Source: Olsenella uli
GTDB lineage: Bacteria > Actinomycetota > Coriobacteriia > Coriobacteriales > Atopobiaceae
Reading direction: 5' to 3'
Length of the DNA stretch: 64,000 nucleotides
Assembly: GCF_016900775.1 (NCBI RefSeq)
Contig: NZ_JACJKN010000009.1
Coordinates: forward strand, 1 to 64,000
The translations under genes and the position numbers were made by a program. Position 1 is the stretch's first letter, and the number at the start of each line of letters is the position of its first letter. The notes beneath the pieces were generated by a model. It saw only the letters and a program-made list of their open reading frames with translations. It searched no databases and was not told the origin of the DNA. Below are positions 46,388 to 55,439 of the stretch, one piece after another.

Positions 46388-47122
46388 ATGGATACGAGCC
46401 TCGCCCAGCGACTTGAGTGTCAGCTCATTGCAGAGCTTTCGGAGTTTGGGATAGCCTGTGATGCACGTCAGGCGTCTCTTCTTATCCGTCATCTCTCTCT
46501 TGTGATCGAGAAGAACCGTGTGGTAAACCTTACGCGGATTGTCGAGCCTGAGGAGGCGGTGACGCTCCACATTGTTGACTCCCTGCTGCCTCTCGCCTCA
46601 TGCAAGCTGAACCTTGGTGTTGAGAGCAGATACCTCGACATCGGTACTGGTGCCGGATTCCCCGGTATTCCTCTTGGCATCATGACGGGTGCCCATGGCC
46701 TGCTTATAGACTCAGTCGGCAAGAAGGTCACGGCGGTTAATGAGTTCGTCCAAGAGTTGGGACTCTCCCAGGTGTGTGCTCGTCAGGTGCGAGCAGAGGA
46801 CCTTGCCCGTGAGAGTGAGCACCATGACGCCGTCTTTGCTCGTGCCGTTGCTCAGTCCAATGTTCTTATCGAGTATGCTACTCCACTTCTCAAGAAAGGT
46901 GGTCTCTGTTTACTCGAGAAGGCCCATGTTCACGACGATGAGCTCAGTGCCGCTCAGCAGGCTGCTGACATCTGCGGGCTCTCGCTTGTTTCACGTGAAA
47001 CGTTTGAGCTTCCTCATGAGTTGGGTCACCGTGAGATTCTCATATTCCAGAAGCAGAGAGGGTCTCGGATTAAACTGCCGAGAAGAACCGGTGAGGCAAA
47101 GAGGTCCCCGCTTGGTTTGTAG
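46388..47122 (+). CDS. rsmG: 16S rRNA (guanine527-N7)-methyltransferase
   Basis: SAM-dependent methylation of G527 in 16S rRNA. The 244 residues show VNLTRI, VDSLLPL, the SAM motif YLDIGTGAGFPGIPLGI and DAVFARAVAQSNVLIEYATPLLKKGG. AGGAGG precedes ATG 46388. A parS site (46988-47001) lies inside the coding region, read in frame as LVSRETFE. Loss of this enzyme in other bacteria gives low-level streptomycin resistance. Confidence 0.95.
   Translation: MDTSLAQRLECQLIAELSEFGIACDARQASLLIRHLSLVIEKNRVVNLTRIVEPEEAVTLHIVDSLLPLASCKLNLGVESRYLDIGTGAGFPGIPLGIMTGAHGLLIDSVGKKVTAVNEFVQELGLSQVCARQVRAEDLARESEHHDAVFARAVAQSNVLIEYATPLLKKGGLCLLEKAHVHDDELSAAQQAADICGLSLVSRETFELPHELGHREILIFQKQRGSRIKLPRRTGEAKRSPLGL
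46988..47001. promoter_or_regulatory. parS: parS site inside rsmG
   Basis: GTTTCACGTGAAAC, an exact 14 bp palindrome that matches the ParB-binding consensus; the flanks read T...G. Confidence 0.88.
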
Positions 47123-47142
47123 CTGATGGGTTGAATTGCTCG

Positions 47143-47192
47143 ATATAAGAACTCCCTGACGTTTCACGTGAAACCTCAGGGAGTTCTTATAT
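47143..47192 (+). terminator. rsmG terminator whose loop is a parS site
   Basis: The arms ATATAAGAACTCCCTGA (47143-47159) and TCAGGGAGTTCTTATAT (47176-47192) are perfectly complementary. The 16 nt between them contain GTTTCACGTGAAAC (47161-47174), itself a palindrome and a parS match. The hairpin follows the rsmG stop by 20 bases, and AT-rich DNA follows. Confidence 0.8.
47161..47174. promoter_or_regulatory. parS: parS site in the hairpin loop
   Basis: GTTTCACGTGAAAC, exact palindrome flanked by C on both sides. Second of four sites in 350 bp. Confidence 0.88.
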
Positions 47193-47272
47193 CAAAAATC
47201 GGATAACGACAATCACCTTCACATGTCGAGATGATTTGGCTTGAAAGGAGGAACAACATACGAAAAGACATT

Positions 47273-47286
47273 GTTTCACATGAAAC
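47273..47286. promoter_or_regulatory. parS: parS site, variant centre
   Basis: GTTTCACATGAAAC: one base differs from the consensus (CA in place of CG at the centre). Confidence 0.7.
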
Positions 47287-47319
47287 GTCCTGTGGTGGAT
47301 AGCAATCGAGATTGTCAGC

Positions 47320-47333
47320 GTTTCACGTGAAAC
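47320..47333. promoter_or_regulatory. parS: parS site upstream of parA
   Basis: GTTTCACGTGAAAC, exact palindrome, 53 bases before the parA ATG. Confidence 0.88.
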
Positions 47334-47385
47334 CATACCGTATAGTTAGGAAAGGCACCAAGCATCAGGTCAACGGAGGATAGAA

Positions 47386-48186
47386 ATGAACTATAAAGAT
47401 GCAAAAAGAGGTCTTCCGCAGCGTGACAGCAAGGTTCTTGCTGTCATCAACCAAAAGGGCGGTGTCGGCAAGTCAACGACAGTCGTAAATCTCTCGGCAT
47501 GTCTTGGTGAGGGCAAGAAAAAGGTTCTCGTCATTGACTTTGACCCCCAGGGGAACTCGACGAGCGGGTTTGGTGTCGAGAAGGATGAGCTGGAGCATGA
47601 CATCTATGACGTCATCCTGCATGATGAGCCCATTGAGAACGTCATTCGAGAGACCTGTCAGCCGAATGTGTTCATTGTGCCCGCGACTATTCAGCTTGCG
47701 ACCGCGGAAATAGAGCTCGTTTCTGCAATGGCTCGTGAGTCAATACTGAAGGATGCCATTTCGGCAGTACGTGACGAATTTGACTACGTCTTTATTGACT
47801 GCCCTCCTTCGCTCGGCCTTCTTACCATCAATGCGCTTGTTGCTGCGGATGCGCTCATCATTCCGATTCAGTGCGAGTATTATGCCCTTGAGGGTGTTGC
47901 TAAGCTGCTTGAGTCCATGCAGATGGTGAAGCGTCGCATGAATCCGAATCTCGAGATATTTGGCGTGGTCATGACGATGTTTGACTCGCGGACTACGCTT
48001 TCCAAGCAGGTCGTCGACGAGGTTCAGGCCTACTTTGGCAAGAAGGTCTTCAAGACGGTCATTCCGCGCAACGTCAAGCTCTCCGAGGCGCCGAGCCATG
48101 GTCTTCCCGTCTCGCTCTATGCCAGAGTGAGCAAGGGTGCCCTGGCCTATTCAAAACTTGCGCGGGAGGTGGTCGCTCGTGGCTAA
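47386..48186 (+). CDS. parA: Chromosome partitioning ATPase ParA/Soj
   Basis: A P-loop ATPase that moves origin-ParB complexes and regulates DnaA in some bacteria. 266 residues with the deviant Walker A KGGVGKSTTVVNL, a Walker A' region FDPQGNSTSGFG, Walker B FIDCPPSLGLLTINAL and PRNVKLSEAPSHGLPV. Start ATG 47386 follows AACGGAGGATAGA. The stop overlaps the parB start by eight bases. Confidence 0.97.
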   Translation: MNYKDAKRGLPQRDSKVLAVINQKGGVGKSTTVVNLSACLGEGKKKVLVIDFDPQGNSTSGFGVEKDELEHDIYDVILHDEPIENVIRETCQPNVFIVPATIQLATAEIELVSAMARESILKDAISAVRDEFDYVFIDCPPSLGLLTINALVAADALIIPIQCEYYALEGVAKLLESMQMVKRRMNPNLEIFGVVMTMFDSRTTLSKQVVDEVQAYFGKKVFKTVIPRNVKLSEAPSHGLPVSLYARVSKGALAYSKLAREVVARG

Positions 48187-49045
48187 GAAAAGCGGACTGG
48201 GACGGGGTCTTGGCCTCCTCGTTGGCGAGGCTGACGCCGAGACGGCTGGAATGAGGCCTGACTCCACGCTTCCCATAGACGAGATCAAGCCGAACAAGGG
48301 ACAACCAAGAAAGACGTTTCGTGCCGAGGAGCTGGCAGAGCTTGCGGACTCCATCAAGCAGAACGGCATACTGCAGCCACTGTTGGTGCGCAAGAAGGGC
48401 ACGGGATATGAGATTGTGGCCGGAGAGCGACGCTATCAGGCTGCAAAGGCAGCGGGACTGACTGAGGTTCCTGTTGTCATTCGTGAGATCTCAGATGACG
48501 ACGTGTTCAAGCTCGCCCTCATTGAGAACCTTCAGAGGTCGGACCTGAGCCCGCTCGAGGAGGCGCAGGGCTACCGTCAGCTCATCAAGGAGAAGGGGCT
48601 GACGCAGGAGGAGCTTGCCAAGATTCTCTCCAAGTCACGCTCTGCGATAACCAATACGCTGCGGCTGCTCGACCTCCCAAGAGAGGTGCAGGAACTCGTG
48701 GAGGAGGGCAAGCTCACGGCCGGGCATGCCCGTGCGATCCTTGCCGTCCCGAGCGAGGAGGGGCGGATACAGCTCGCCCAGAAGGTCGTGGCAGAGCGTT
48801 TGTCGGTCAGGCAGACAGAAAGTCTCGCTCCGTTGTTTTCTGTCAGCAAGAGCAAGGAACCGGTGCGGAGGGCGCCTGTCCCCCAGTCGTTCAAGCGCGC
48901 TGCCCGGCAGATCAGGCTTGCGCTTGACACCAACGTCAAGGTGAAGAACGTGCGCGGCAAGAACAAGATAGAGATTGAGTTTGCGTCTGAGGACCAGCTG
49001 GCGCATATCGTTGACCTTCTCGCTGGACCGGGATCGTGGTCATAG
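48179..49045 (+). CDS. parB: Chromosome partitioning protein ParB/Spo0J
   Basis: Binds parS and spreads as a CTP-dependent clamp. The 288 residues begin AKKSGLGRGLGLLV, then DEIKPNKGQPRK, the CTPase/arginine motif YEIVAGERRYQAAK, ENLQRSDLSPLEEA and the helix-turn-helix LTQEELAKILSKSRSAITNTLRLL. The C-terminal dimer domain ends with DQLAHIVDLLAG. GTG 48179 lies within the parA stop region and has GGGAGG upstream. Confidence 0.97.
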   Translation: MAKKSGLGRGLGLLVGEADAETAGMRPDSTLPIDEIKPNKGQPRKTFRAEELAELADSIKQNGILQPLLVRKKGTGYEIVAGERRYQAAKAAGLTEVPVVIREISDDDVFKLALIENLQRSDLSPLEEAQGYRQLIKEKGLTQEELAKILSKSRSAITNTLRLLDLPREVQELVEEGKLTAGHARAILAVPSEEGRIQLAQKVVAERLSVRQTESLAPLFSVSKSKEPVRRAPVPQSFKRAARQIRLALDTNVKVKNVRGKNKIEIEFASEDQLAHIVDLLAGPGSWS

Positions 49046-49285
49046 ATGAGACGTGTGAGAAACGCGATGGTTCTTCTCGCCCTACTTGGGGCTGCCGGCT
49101 GGCTCTCATACCGGTATCTGCTCTCGGATGAGGCCAAAATAGGACTTCATGATGCCGCGCGCAATGCGAAGGACGCATATGAGCACATCACGGAGGTTAT
49201 GAGGGCAGCACAGGGCACGTACGTCAAGGAGGACCTCCCCAACCGCCGCCAGACCGAGGCCCAGTGGGAGGAACTCGGTCTATAA
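49046..49285 (+). CDS. Small single-pass membrane protein after parB
   Basis: 79 residues: a basic start MRRVRN, one hydrophobic helix (about 7-26) and a helical, charged remainder (HDAARNAKDAYEHITEVMRAAQG). The ATG directly follows the parB stop, so translation is coupled. I do not recognise a family. It ends 37 bases before a terminator, so it is the last gene of the parAB unit. Confidence 0.7.
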   Translation: MRRVRNAMVLLALLGAAGWLSYRYLLSDEAKIGLHDAARNAKDAYEHITEVMRAAQGTYVKEDLPNRRQTEAQWEELGL

Positions 49286-49322
49286 ACATAATAGAACATA
49301 TGTTCTTTATTTGGTAAGAGAA

Positions 49323-49351
49323 GAGCCCTCCGGGACTGTCCCGGGGGGCTC
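49323..49351. terminator. Bidirectional terminator of parAB and rlmN
   Basis: GAGCCC(T)CCGGGAC (49323-49336) pairs with GTCCCGG(G)GGGCTC (49338-49351). It is between convergent units. Confidence 0.7.
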
Positions 49352-49371
49352 GCTGTGTGAGGGGATGGGGC

Positions 49372-50445
49372 CTACCTGCGGGAGAGGCGCTGCTTGAGCT
49401 GCCCGCAGGCGGCGTCGATGTCGGACCCGCGGGAGTTGCGGATGGTGGCCTCGACGCCGACGTTGGCAAGCCTGCGCACGAAGTCCTGCGCGCGGAGCTC
49501 CGTGGAGGGGCGGAACTTGGAGCCCTCAACCTCGTTGAGCTGGATGAGGTTGACGTGCGCGAGAGTACCCTCGCAGAAGTCGCAGAGGGCCTGGAGCTCG
49601 CTTTCGGTGTCGTTGACGCCGGCGATGAGGGCGTACTCGTAGGTGGGGCGACGCCCCGTCTTGTTGACGTACTCTCCCATGACGTTGTAGAGGTTGATGA
49701 GGGAGTACTTGCGCACGCCGGGCATGAGGGCGTTTCTCGTGCGCTGCACCGCGGAGTGGAGCGAGATGGCGAGCGTGAACTGCTCGGGCTCGTTGGCAAA
49801 GCGCATAATCTGCGGTATGACGCCGCAGGTGGAGACCGTGAGGTGGCGCGCGCCGATGCCCGCCCCCTCGGGGTCGTTGAGGCGGCGCAGCGCCCCGAGC
49901 GAGGCGTCATAGTTCATGAAGGGCTCGCCCTGGCCCATGAGCACGACGCTCGTGACGCGGTCATTGAAGTCGTCGCGCACGTGCATGACCTGCTCGTAGA
50001 TCTCTGAGGCGGTGAGGGAGCGCGTGAGGCCCGCGGCTCCCGTCGCGCAGAAGGCGCAGCCCATGGCGCACCCCGCCTGGGTGGAGGCGCACACGGCGAG
50101 CCGCCCGCGCGAGGGCATGCCCACGCACTCCACGGAGACGCCGTCGGGGTATCTGAGCAGGTACTTCCTGCTGCCGTCAACGGAGACCTGGCGCGCGACC
50201 TCCTCGACGCCCCCGAGCGTGAGCCTTGCCGCGAGCTCCTCGCGCAGCGCCTTGGGGAGGTTGGTCATGTCGTCGAAGGACTGGGCGTTCTTTGCCCAGA
50301 CCCACTCCTCGACCTGCTTGACGCGGAAGGCGGGCTGGCCGAGGGATGAGAGGATCTCGGTGAGCTCGCCGTGGGTGAGCGTGTGGAGGTCCCGCCTCCC
50401 GGCATCCGCCCCGAGCGGTTGGTTCTTCTCGTCAGCCGTTGGCAT
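49372..50445 (-). CDS. rlmN: Radical SAM 23S rRNA/tRNA methyltransferase RlmN
   Basis: Methylates C2 of A2503 in 23S rRNA and A37 of some tRNAs. The cluster motif CAMGCAFCATG (CX3CX2C) is present near residue 125, together with MGQGEPFMNYD, STCGVIP and IAGVNDTESE. The C-terminal Cys needed for resolution is in the region DAACGQL. The 357 residues include a short N-terminal extension. Convergent with parAB. Confidence 0.95.
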   Translation of the reverse strand: MPTADEKNQPLGADAGRRDLHTLTHGELTEILSSLGQPAFRVKQVEEWVWAKNAQSFDDMTNLPKALREELAARLTLGGVEEVARQVSVDGSRKYLLRYPDGVSVECVGMPSRGRLAVCASTQAGCAMGCAFCATGAAGLTRSLTASEIYEQVMHVRDDFNDRVTSVVLMGQGEPFMNYDASLGALRRLNDPEGAGIGARHLTVSTCGVIPQIMRFANEPEQFTLAISLHSAVQRTRNALMPGVRKYSLINLYNVMGEYVNKTGRRPTYEYALIAGVNDTESELQALCDFCEGTLAHVNLIQLNEVEGSKFRPSTELRAQDFVRRLANVGVEATIRNSRGSDIDAACGQLKQRLSRR

Positions 50446-50551
50446 TTCTGGGTCCTCCGCGTTCGTCGTGTCACGTCACTGGAGTATTCTCTTGGGGTAA
50501 CACTCCACCTGAGAGTCTAGCGTACGGGCACCGCCCGCCGGAGGAGCTTTG

Positions 50552-51523
50552 ATGGACAGACAGGAACTGCTGAGCAAGAGGGTCGTCGTCATCTGCGGGG
50601 GGTGGTCGGACGAGCGGGACATCTCGGTCCTCTCGGCCAGGGAGTGCCATGACGCGCTCGTGACCGCGGGGTTTGCGACCGTCGACGTCGTCGACCTCGC
50701 GAGCAGGGACTTCATCCCCCGCCTCCTGAGCGGCGGCTACGACGTGGCCTTCGTGGCCATGCACGGTGCCTATGGCGAGGACGGCTGCGTCCAGGGGCTT
50801 CTCGAGGTGCTTCACCTGCCCTACACCTTCTCGGGTGTGGCGGCCTCCGCCGTGGCGTCGGAAAAGCAGCTCTCCAAGGCCGTCTACGAGGCGGAGAAGA
50901 TCCGCGCGCCCCGGGGCGTCGACCTCGCGGCGGGCACGGTCCTCACGGACGACCAGCTCGACACCCTCGTGGAGACCCTGGGCCTGCCGCTCTTTGTGAA
51001 GCCCGCGGCGAACGGCTCCTCCTTCGGCATCTCGCGCGTGACGGAGCGCGCGGGCGTCAACGCGGCCATCGAGCTCGCCTCGGCCGGCGGCGGGCGCGTG
51101 CTCGTGGAGGAGTGCGTCGAGGGGGTTGAGATCTCGGTCCCGGTCATCGGCAACGATGACGCCCGCGCGCTGCCCATCGTGGAGATCGTGACGGGCGCCG
51201 AGTTCTACGACCTCAAGGTGAAGTACGAGCCCTCCTCGATGCACCACGTCATCCCCGCGCGCCTGGAGCCGGGCGTCTACGCGAAGGCGCAGGACCTCGC
51301 CGTCCGCGCGCACCGCGCGCTCGGCTGCCGGGGCTGCTCGCGCAGCGACTTCATCGTGACGCCCGAGGGCGAGCCGGTGATCCTGGAGACCAACACGATT
51401 CCGGGCATGACGGCCGAGAGCCTGCTCCCGGACTCGGCGCGCCACGGCGGTATCGAGTTCCCCGAGCTCTGCACGCGCTTCGTCGAGTACGCGCTCGAGC
51501 GCGATCGGGGCGCGGCCAGGTGA
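50552..51523 (+). CDS. ddl: D-alanine-D-alanine ligase
   Basis: An ATP-grasp enzyme that makes the D-Ala-D-Ala end of the peptidoglycan precursor. 323 residues: VVVICGGWSDERDISVLSA, AMHGAYGEDGCVQGLLE, FVKPAANGSSFGISRV, RSDFIVTPEGEPVILETNTIPGMT. GGAGGAGC precedes ATG 50552. The stop overlaps the ATG of the following helicase gene by one base. The ligase specificity residues (Tyr/Phe type) were not resolved by eye. Confidence 0.93.
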   Translation: MDRQELLSKRVVVICGGWSDERDISVLSARECHDALVTAGFATVDVVDLASRDFIPRLLSGGYDVAFVAMHGAYGEDGCVQGLLEVLHLPYTFSGVAASAVASEKQLSKAVYEAEKIRAPRGVDLAAGTVLTDDQLDTLVETLGLPLFVKPAANGSSFGISRVTERAGVNAAIELASAGGGRVLVEECVEGVEISVPVIGNDDARALPIVEIVTGAEFYDLKVKYEPSSMHHVIPARLEPGVYAKAQDLAVRAHRALGCRGCSRSDFIVTPEGEPVILETNTIPGMTAESLLPDSARHGGIEFPELCTRFVEYALERDRGAAR

Positions 51524-54459
51524 TGGCGGGGGGTGCCGGCGTGACCCTCGAGGGGATTATCCTCCCCGGGACGCCCGACGACGTGAGGCAGCGCTACCTG
51601 AGCCTCGCCCGCCGCGCGGCCGGCAGGGGGTTTGGCCCGCTCGAGGAGGACATCGTGGTCCTCGACACCGAGACCACGGGGCTCTCGTTCAAGGACTGCG
51701 AGCTCATAGAGATATCCGCCGCTCGCCTCTCCGGGCGCGAGGTGGTGGGGCGCTACGAGACGTTCGTGCACCCCACGGGGCCCATACCGGAGGAAATCTG
51801 CCGCCTCACGGGCATCTCGAACCTCGACGTGGCCGATGCCCCGAGCGCGCGCGACGCGGTGGCGGGGCTCGCGGACTTCGTGGCGGGCTCGCCCGTGCTC
51901 GCGCACAACGCGACCTTCGACCGCACCTTCATCGAGGCGGTCCCGGGCGGCGCCGAGGTCTCGGACACCTGGATAGATACGCTCTCGCTCTCGCGCATCG
52001 CACTCCCGCGGCTCTCCACGCACCGCCTGGCGGACATGGCGGCCGCCTTCGGCTGCGCGGGCGTGACGCACCGGGCCGGGGACGACGTCGACGCCCTCTC
52101 GGGGATGTGGCGGATTCTGCTGCTCGCCCTGAGCGACCTGCCGGACGGCCTGCTCGCCCTTCTCGCCTCCCTGCACGAGGAGGTCACGTGGTCGATGAGG
52201 CCCGTGCTGTCCTACCTGGCCACGGAGGGCGATGTCACGCCCCGGCCCTTCTCGCTCAAGGAGGTGCGCGCCTCGCTCGTGCGCGAGGCGCGCTCGGATC
52301 CTCGCCCGGACGCGGCCGAGCTGGACGCGCTCGTGGCGCCGGGGGCGGACGAGGTTGCCGCCGAGTTTGGCCCGGGCGGCGTGGTCTCCCGCATGTACGA
52401 GCGCATGGAGCGCCGGCCTGAGCAGGTCGCCATGGCGCGCGAGGTCGCCTCCGCGCTCGCGACCTCGACGCACCGCTCCATCGAGGCGGGGACGGGCGTG
52501 GGCAAGTCCATCGCGTACCTGCTGCCCGAGGCGCTCTTCGCCCGGAGGAACCACGTCACGGTGGGCGTGGCCACCAAGACCAACGCGCTCACCGACCAGC
52601 TCGTCTCCCACGAGCTGCCCGCGCTCGCCGAGGCCCTGCCCGGCGGGCTCACCTATGCGAGCCTCAAGGGGTACGACCACTATCCCTGCCTGCACCGGCT
52701 CGACCGCGCGACGCGGGAGGACCTGCCGCTCGCGGCCGTGCCGCACGACGGGAGGTCGGACAACGCCGTGGCGTGCGACATGCTCACGGCCATCGCGGTG
52801 ACCTATGCGTACGCCTGCCAGTCTCCCGACGGCGACCTCGACGCCCTCGGCATCAGGTGGCGCTACGTCCCGCGCGCGATGCTCACCACGACGCCCGGGG
52901 AGTGCCTGCGCGGGCGCTGCCCGTACTTCCCCAACGAGTGCCCGCTGCACGGGGCGCGCCGCCGCGCCGCGGCGGCTGACGTGGTGGTGACCAACCACTC
53001 GCTGCTGCTGAGAAACGTCATGGCGGAAGGCAAGATCCTCCCGCCGATCAGGAACTGGGTCGTCGACGAGGCGCACGGCTTCGAGGCCGAGGCGCGCCGG
53101 CAGTGGGCCGTCGAGGTCTCGGGCGAGGAGGCGCGCGCCGCCTTCGAGCTTCTGGGCGGCACGGGGTCGGGCGTCATCCACAACCTGATGGTCCAGGCGA
53201 TGTCCCTCGAGGGCTCCACGCTCGTGGTGGGGCTGCTCGCCAAGGCGGCGGCGACCCTCGCCCGCGCCTCCGTGAGCGTGGCCGACCTCTTCGTGGCGGT
53301 CCATGGCCTCGCGGGCGTGGCGCGCGGCGACGGCGGGTACGACTCGGTCACGCTGTGGATCGGGGAGGACGTGCGCAAGACGGCGGAGTGGCGCGAGGTC
53401 GCGGACGCCGGGGCGCGCGCCGCGGACGCGCTCGCGGAGGCGGTGAAGCAGCTCGCCGAGGCGGCGGAGGCCCTGGGCGAGGAGGCGCCCGCCGCCGCGG
53501 CCGACCTCGGGGAGTCCACGCGGTTCCTGCGCGACCTGCTCTTTGGCATCACGCTCGTCTGCGAGGGGACGGACGAGTCCTATGTGTACTCGGCGCAGCT
53601 CTCCCGCTCCAAGCGGCGCGCCTCGTCCGAGCGGCTCGTCGCCGAGAAGCTCGACGTGGGGTCAGACCTCGCCGCGCGGTGGCTGCCCGAGATGCAAAGC
53701 GTCGTCTTCACCTCGGCGACCATCGCCGTGGGGGACGACTTCTCGCACTTCAACCACGGCGTCGGGCTCGACCTCCTGGGCGAGGCGAGCCACCGGGACG
53801 TGCGGCTCGACTCGAGCTTTGACTTCGACGGGCACATGTCCGTCGTGCTGGCGCGTGACCTGCCCGCCCCGAACGACCGCGCCTACCTGCCGGCCCTCGA
53901 GGACCTCCTCTTTGACGTGCACGTGGCCATGGGGGGCTCCGTGCTCACCCTCTTCACCAACCGGCGCGACATGGAGCGCACCTACGAGGCGCTGCGGCCG
54001 CGCCTCGCCGCGGCGGGCCTCGAGGTCGTGTGCCAGAGCCGCGGCGCCTCCCCGCGGTGCCTGCGCCAGCGCTTCATGGAGGAGACCTCGCTCTCGCTGA
54101 TGGCGCTCCGCTCGTTCTGGGAGGGCTTTGACGCCACGGGGGACACCCTGCGCTGCGTGGTGATTCCCAAGCTGCCCTTTGCGAGCCCCAATGACCCGCT
54201 CGTCCGCGAGCGCGACCTGCGCGAGGACCGCGCGTGGTGGAAGTACTCGCTGCCGGACGCCGTCATCTCGGTCAAGCAGGCGGCCGGGCGGCTGATCCGC
54301 TCGTCGACAGACACCGGGGTCCTCGTCCTCGCGGACTCGCGGCTCGTGAGCAAGGGCTACGGGCGGCTCTTCGTGAGCTCGCTGCCGTCCAGGACCGTGA
54401 CGCGGCTCGAGAGCGTCAACGTGGGGCGCTACCTCTCGCTCTGGCGCGCGAGCCACTGA
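51523..54459 (+). CDS. dinG: DnaQ-like exonuclease fused to DinG-family helicase
   Basis: 978 residues. The N-terminal exonuclease (about 45-205) has the DEDDh pattern: VVLDTETTGLSF, LAHNATFDRTF and HRAGDDVDA. The helicase begins near 300: Walker A IEAGTGVGKSIAYLLPEA, a four-Cys iron-sulfur region (ECLRGRCPYFPNECPLHGA), DEAH box VVDEAHGFEAEA, then motifs IV-VI ending QAAGRLIRSSTDTGVLVLADSRL. This is the Gram-positive DinG layout with added exonuclease. In this group the fused protein can be an exonuclease with little helicase action. One-base overlap with ddl. Confidence 0.93.
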   Translation: MAGGAGVTLEGIILPGTPDDVRQRYLSLARRAAGRGFGPLEEDIVVLDTETTGLSFKDCELIEISAARLSGREVVGRYETFVHPTGPIPEEICRLTGISNLDVADAPSARDAVAGLADFVAGSPVLAHNATFDRTFIEAVPGGAEVSDTWIDTLSLSRIALPRLSTHRLADMAAAFGCAGVTHRAGDDVDALSGMWRILLLALSDLPDGLLALLASLHEEVTWSMRPVLSYLATEGDVTPRPFSLKEVRASLVREARSDPRPDAAELDALVAPGADEVAAEFGPGGVVSRMYERMERRPEQVAMAREVASALATSTHRSIEAGTGVGKSIAYLLPEALFARRNHVTVGVATKTNALTDQLVSHELPALAEALPGGLTYASLKGYDHYPCLHRLDRATREDLPLAAVPHDGRSDNAVACDMLTAIAVTYAYACQSPDGDLDALGIRWRYVPRAMLTTTPGECLRGRCPYFPNECPLHGARRRAAAADVVVTNHSLLLRNVMAEGKILPPIRNWVVDEAHGFEAEARRQWAVEVSGEEARAAFELLGGTGSGVIHNLMVQAMSLEGSTLVVGLLAKAAATLARASVSVADLFVAVHGLAGVARGDGGYDSVTLWIGEDVRKTAEWREVADAGARAADALAEAVKQLAEAAEALGEEAPAAAADLGESTRFLRDLLFGITLVCEGTDESYVYSAQLSRSKRRASSERLVAEKLDVGSDLAARWLPEMQSVVFTSATIAVGDDFSHFNHGVGLDLLGEASHRDVRLDSSFDFDGHMSVVLARDLPAPNDRAYLPALEDLLFDVHVAMGGSVLTLFTNRRDMERTYEALRPRLAAAGLEVVCQSRGASPRCLRQRFMEETSLSLMALRSFWEGFDATGDTLRCVVIPKLPFASPNDPLVRERDLREDRAWWKYSLPDAVISVKQAAGRLIRSSTDTGVLVLADSRLVSKGYGRLFVSSLPSRTVTRLESVNVGRYLSLWRASH

Positions 54460-54494
54460 GGCCCGGCGTCGGCGGCCCGGGGCGCGGTGGGGCG

Positions 54495-55439
54495 TCAGGC
54501 GTCAGCGCTGCGCCCGGCGGACAGGAGCGCGCGGGCGTAGTCCGCGGCAAGGCGCGTCACCTCCGCGTCCGTGGTGCGCGCGGCGCCCCCGCAGGCGGCG
54601 ATCATGCGGGGGAGCCACATGCCGCCGTAGTACTCCGTCCGCGCGATGACGGAGCCGTCCTCGCCGACGCGCGCCACCCGCAGGTCGTGCCAGGGGAGCA
54701 GGTCAAGGTAGCGCCGGTCGGAGAAGGTGATCTCGACGGCGCGAGACGTTTGCCTCCCGGGCGCGGCGTTGCCCGCCGCGGCGCGCCCGCCAACGAGCAC
54801 GTCCTCCATCCGGTCGAGCCGGAAGGTCCGCTCGCCGCATCGCTCGAGGTCATATGCGTCGAGGTACCAGACGTCGCCCTCGCACCTCAGCCCCCGCGGC
54901 ACGCAGGACCGCGCCTGCGCCGCCTCGTCCGCCGCGCCCCGGTACGAGAAGGAGAGCTCCCGCCGCTTGAGGAGGGAGCGGGCGCAGGCGGATATCGTCT
55001 CAGAGCAGGCGCCCGCGCCTGCGGCGACGACGCGGCGGACCACGTCCTCGCTCACGGGCTCGGCCGCGAGCGCCCCCTCGAGCCGCGCCCGCAGTGGGTC
55101 GTCCGCGCCCACGCCCAGGCGCTCGAGCGCGGCCGCTAGCGCGACGGTCTCCGTGCGGGTGAGGCGCAGGCGCCGGCCGCGCACCCCTCCCGAGAAGGCG
55201 AGCGTGGCCTCGCCGTCCCGGGAGGGGGTGAGGGGAAGGCCGACCCCGCCCGCAGAGGACGACGTCTCCACGAGCCCGATGAGCTTCTCGGCGCGCTCGG
55301 CCGTCGTTCCCAGCCGCGCGGCCACCGCCTCTGCCGAGAGCGCGTCCCCCGCCTCGGAGAGGCTCGAGACGAGGGCCACGAGCTCGCGCGCCTCGGCGAC
55401 GGCGCCCGTTCTGCCGGCCCGCGACTCCCTACGAGGCAT
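54495..55439 (-). CDS. WYL-domain transcriptional regulator (PafC-like)
   Basis: 314 residues with an N-terminal winged helix (LVALVSSLSEAGDALSAEAVAARLGTTAERAEKLIGLVE) and a WYL domain, in which the W-Y-L triad region reads VWYLDAYDLERCGERTFRLDRM. A C-terminal extension follows (SDRRYLDLLPWHDLRV). PafB/PafC pairs respond to single-stranded DNA and control the DNA-damage response in mycobacteria. The start MPRRESRAGRTG overlaps the upstream partner's stop by 11 bases. Convergent with the exonuclease-helicase gene. Confidence 0.82.
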   Translation of the reverse strand: MPRRESRAGRTGAVAEARELVALVSSLSEAGDALSAEAVAARLGTTAERAEKLIGLVETSSSAGGVGLPLTPSRDGEATLAFSGGVRGRRLRLTRTETVALAAALERLGVGADDPLRARLEGALAAEPVSEDVVRRVVAAGAGACSETISACARSLLKRRELSFSYRGAADEAAQARSCVPRGLRCEGDVWYLDAYDLERCGERTFRLDRMEDVLVGGRAAAGNAAPGRQTSRAVEITFSDRRYLDLLPWHDLRVARVGEDGSVIARTEYYGGMWLPRMIAACGGAARTTDAEVTRLAADYARALLSAGRSADA

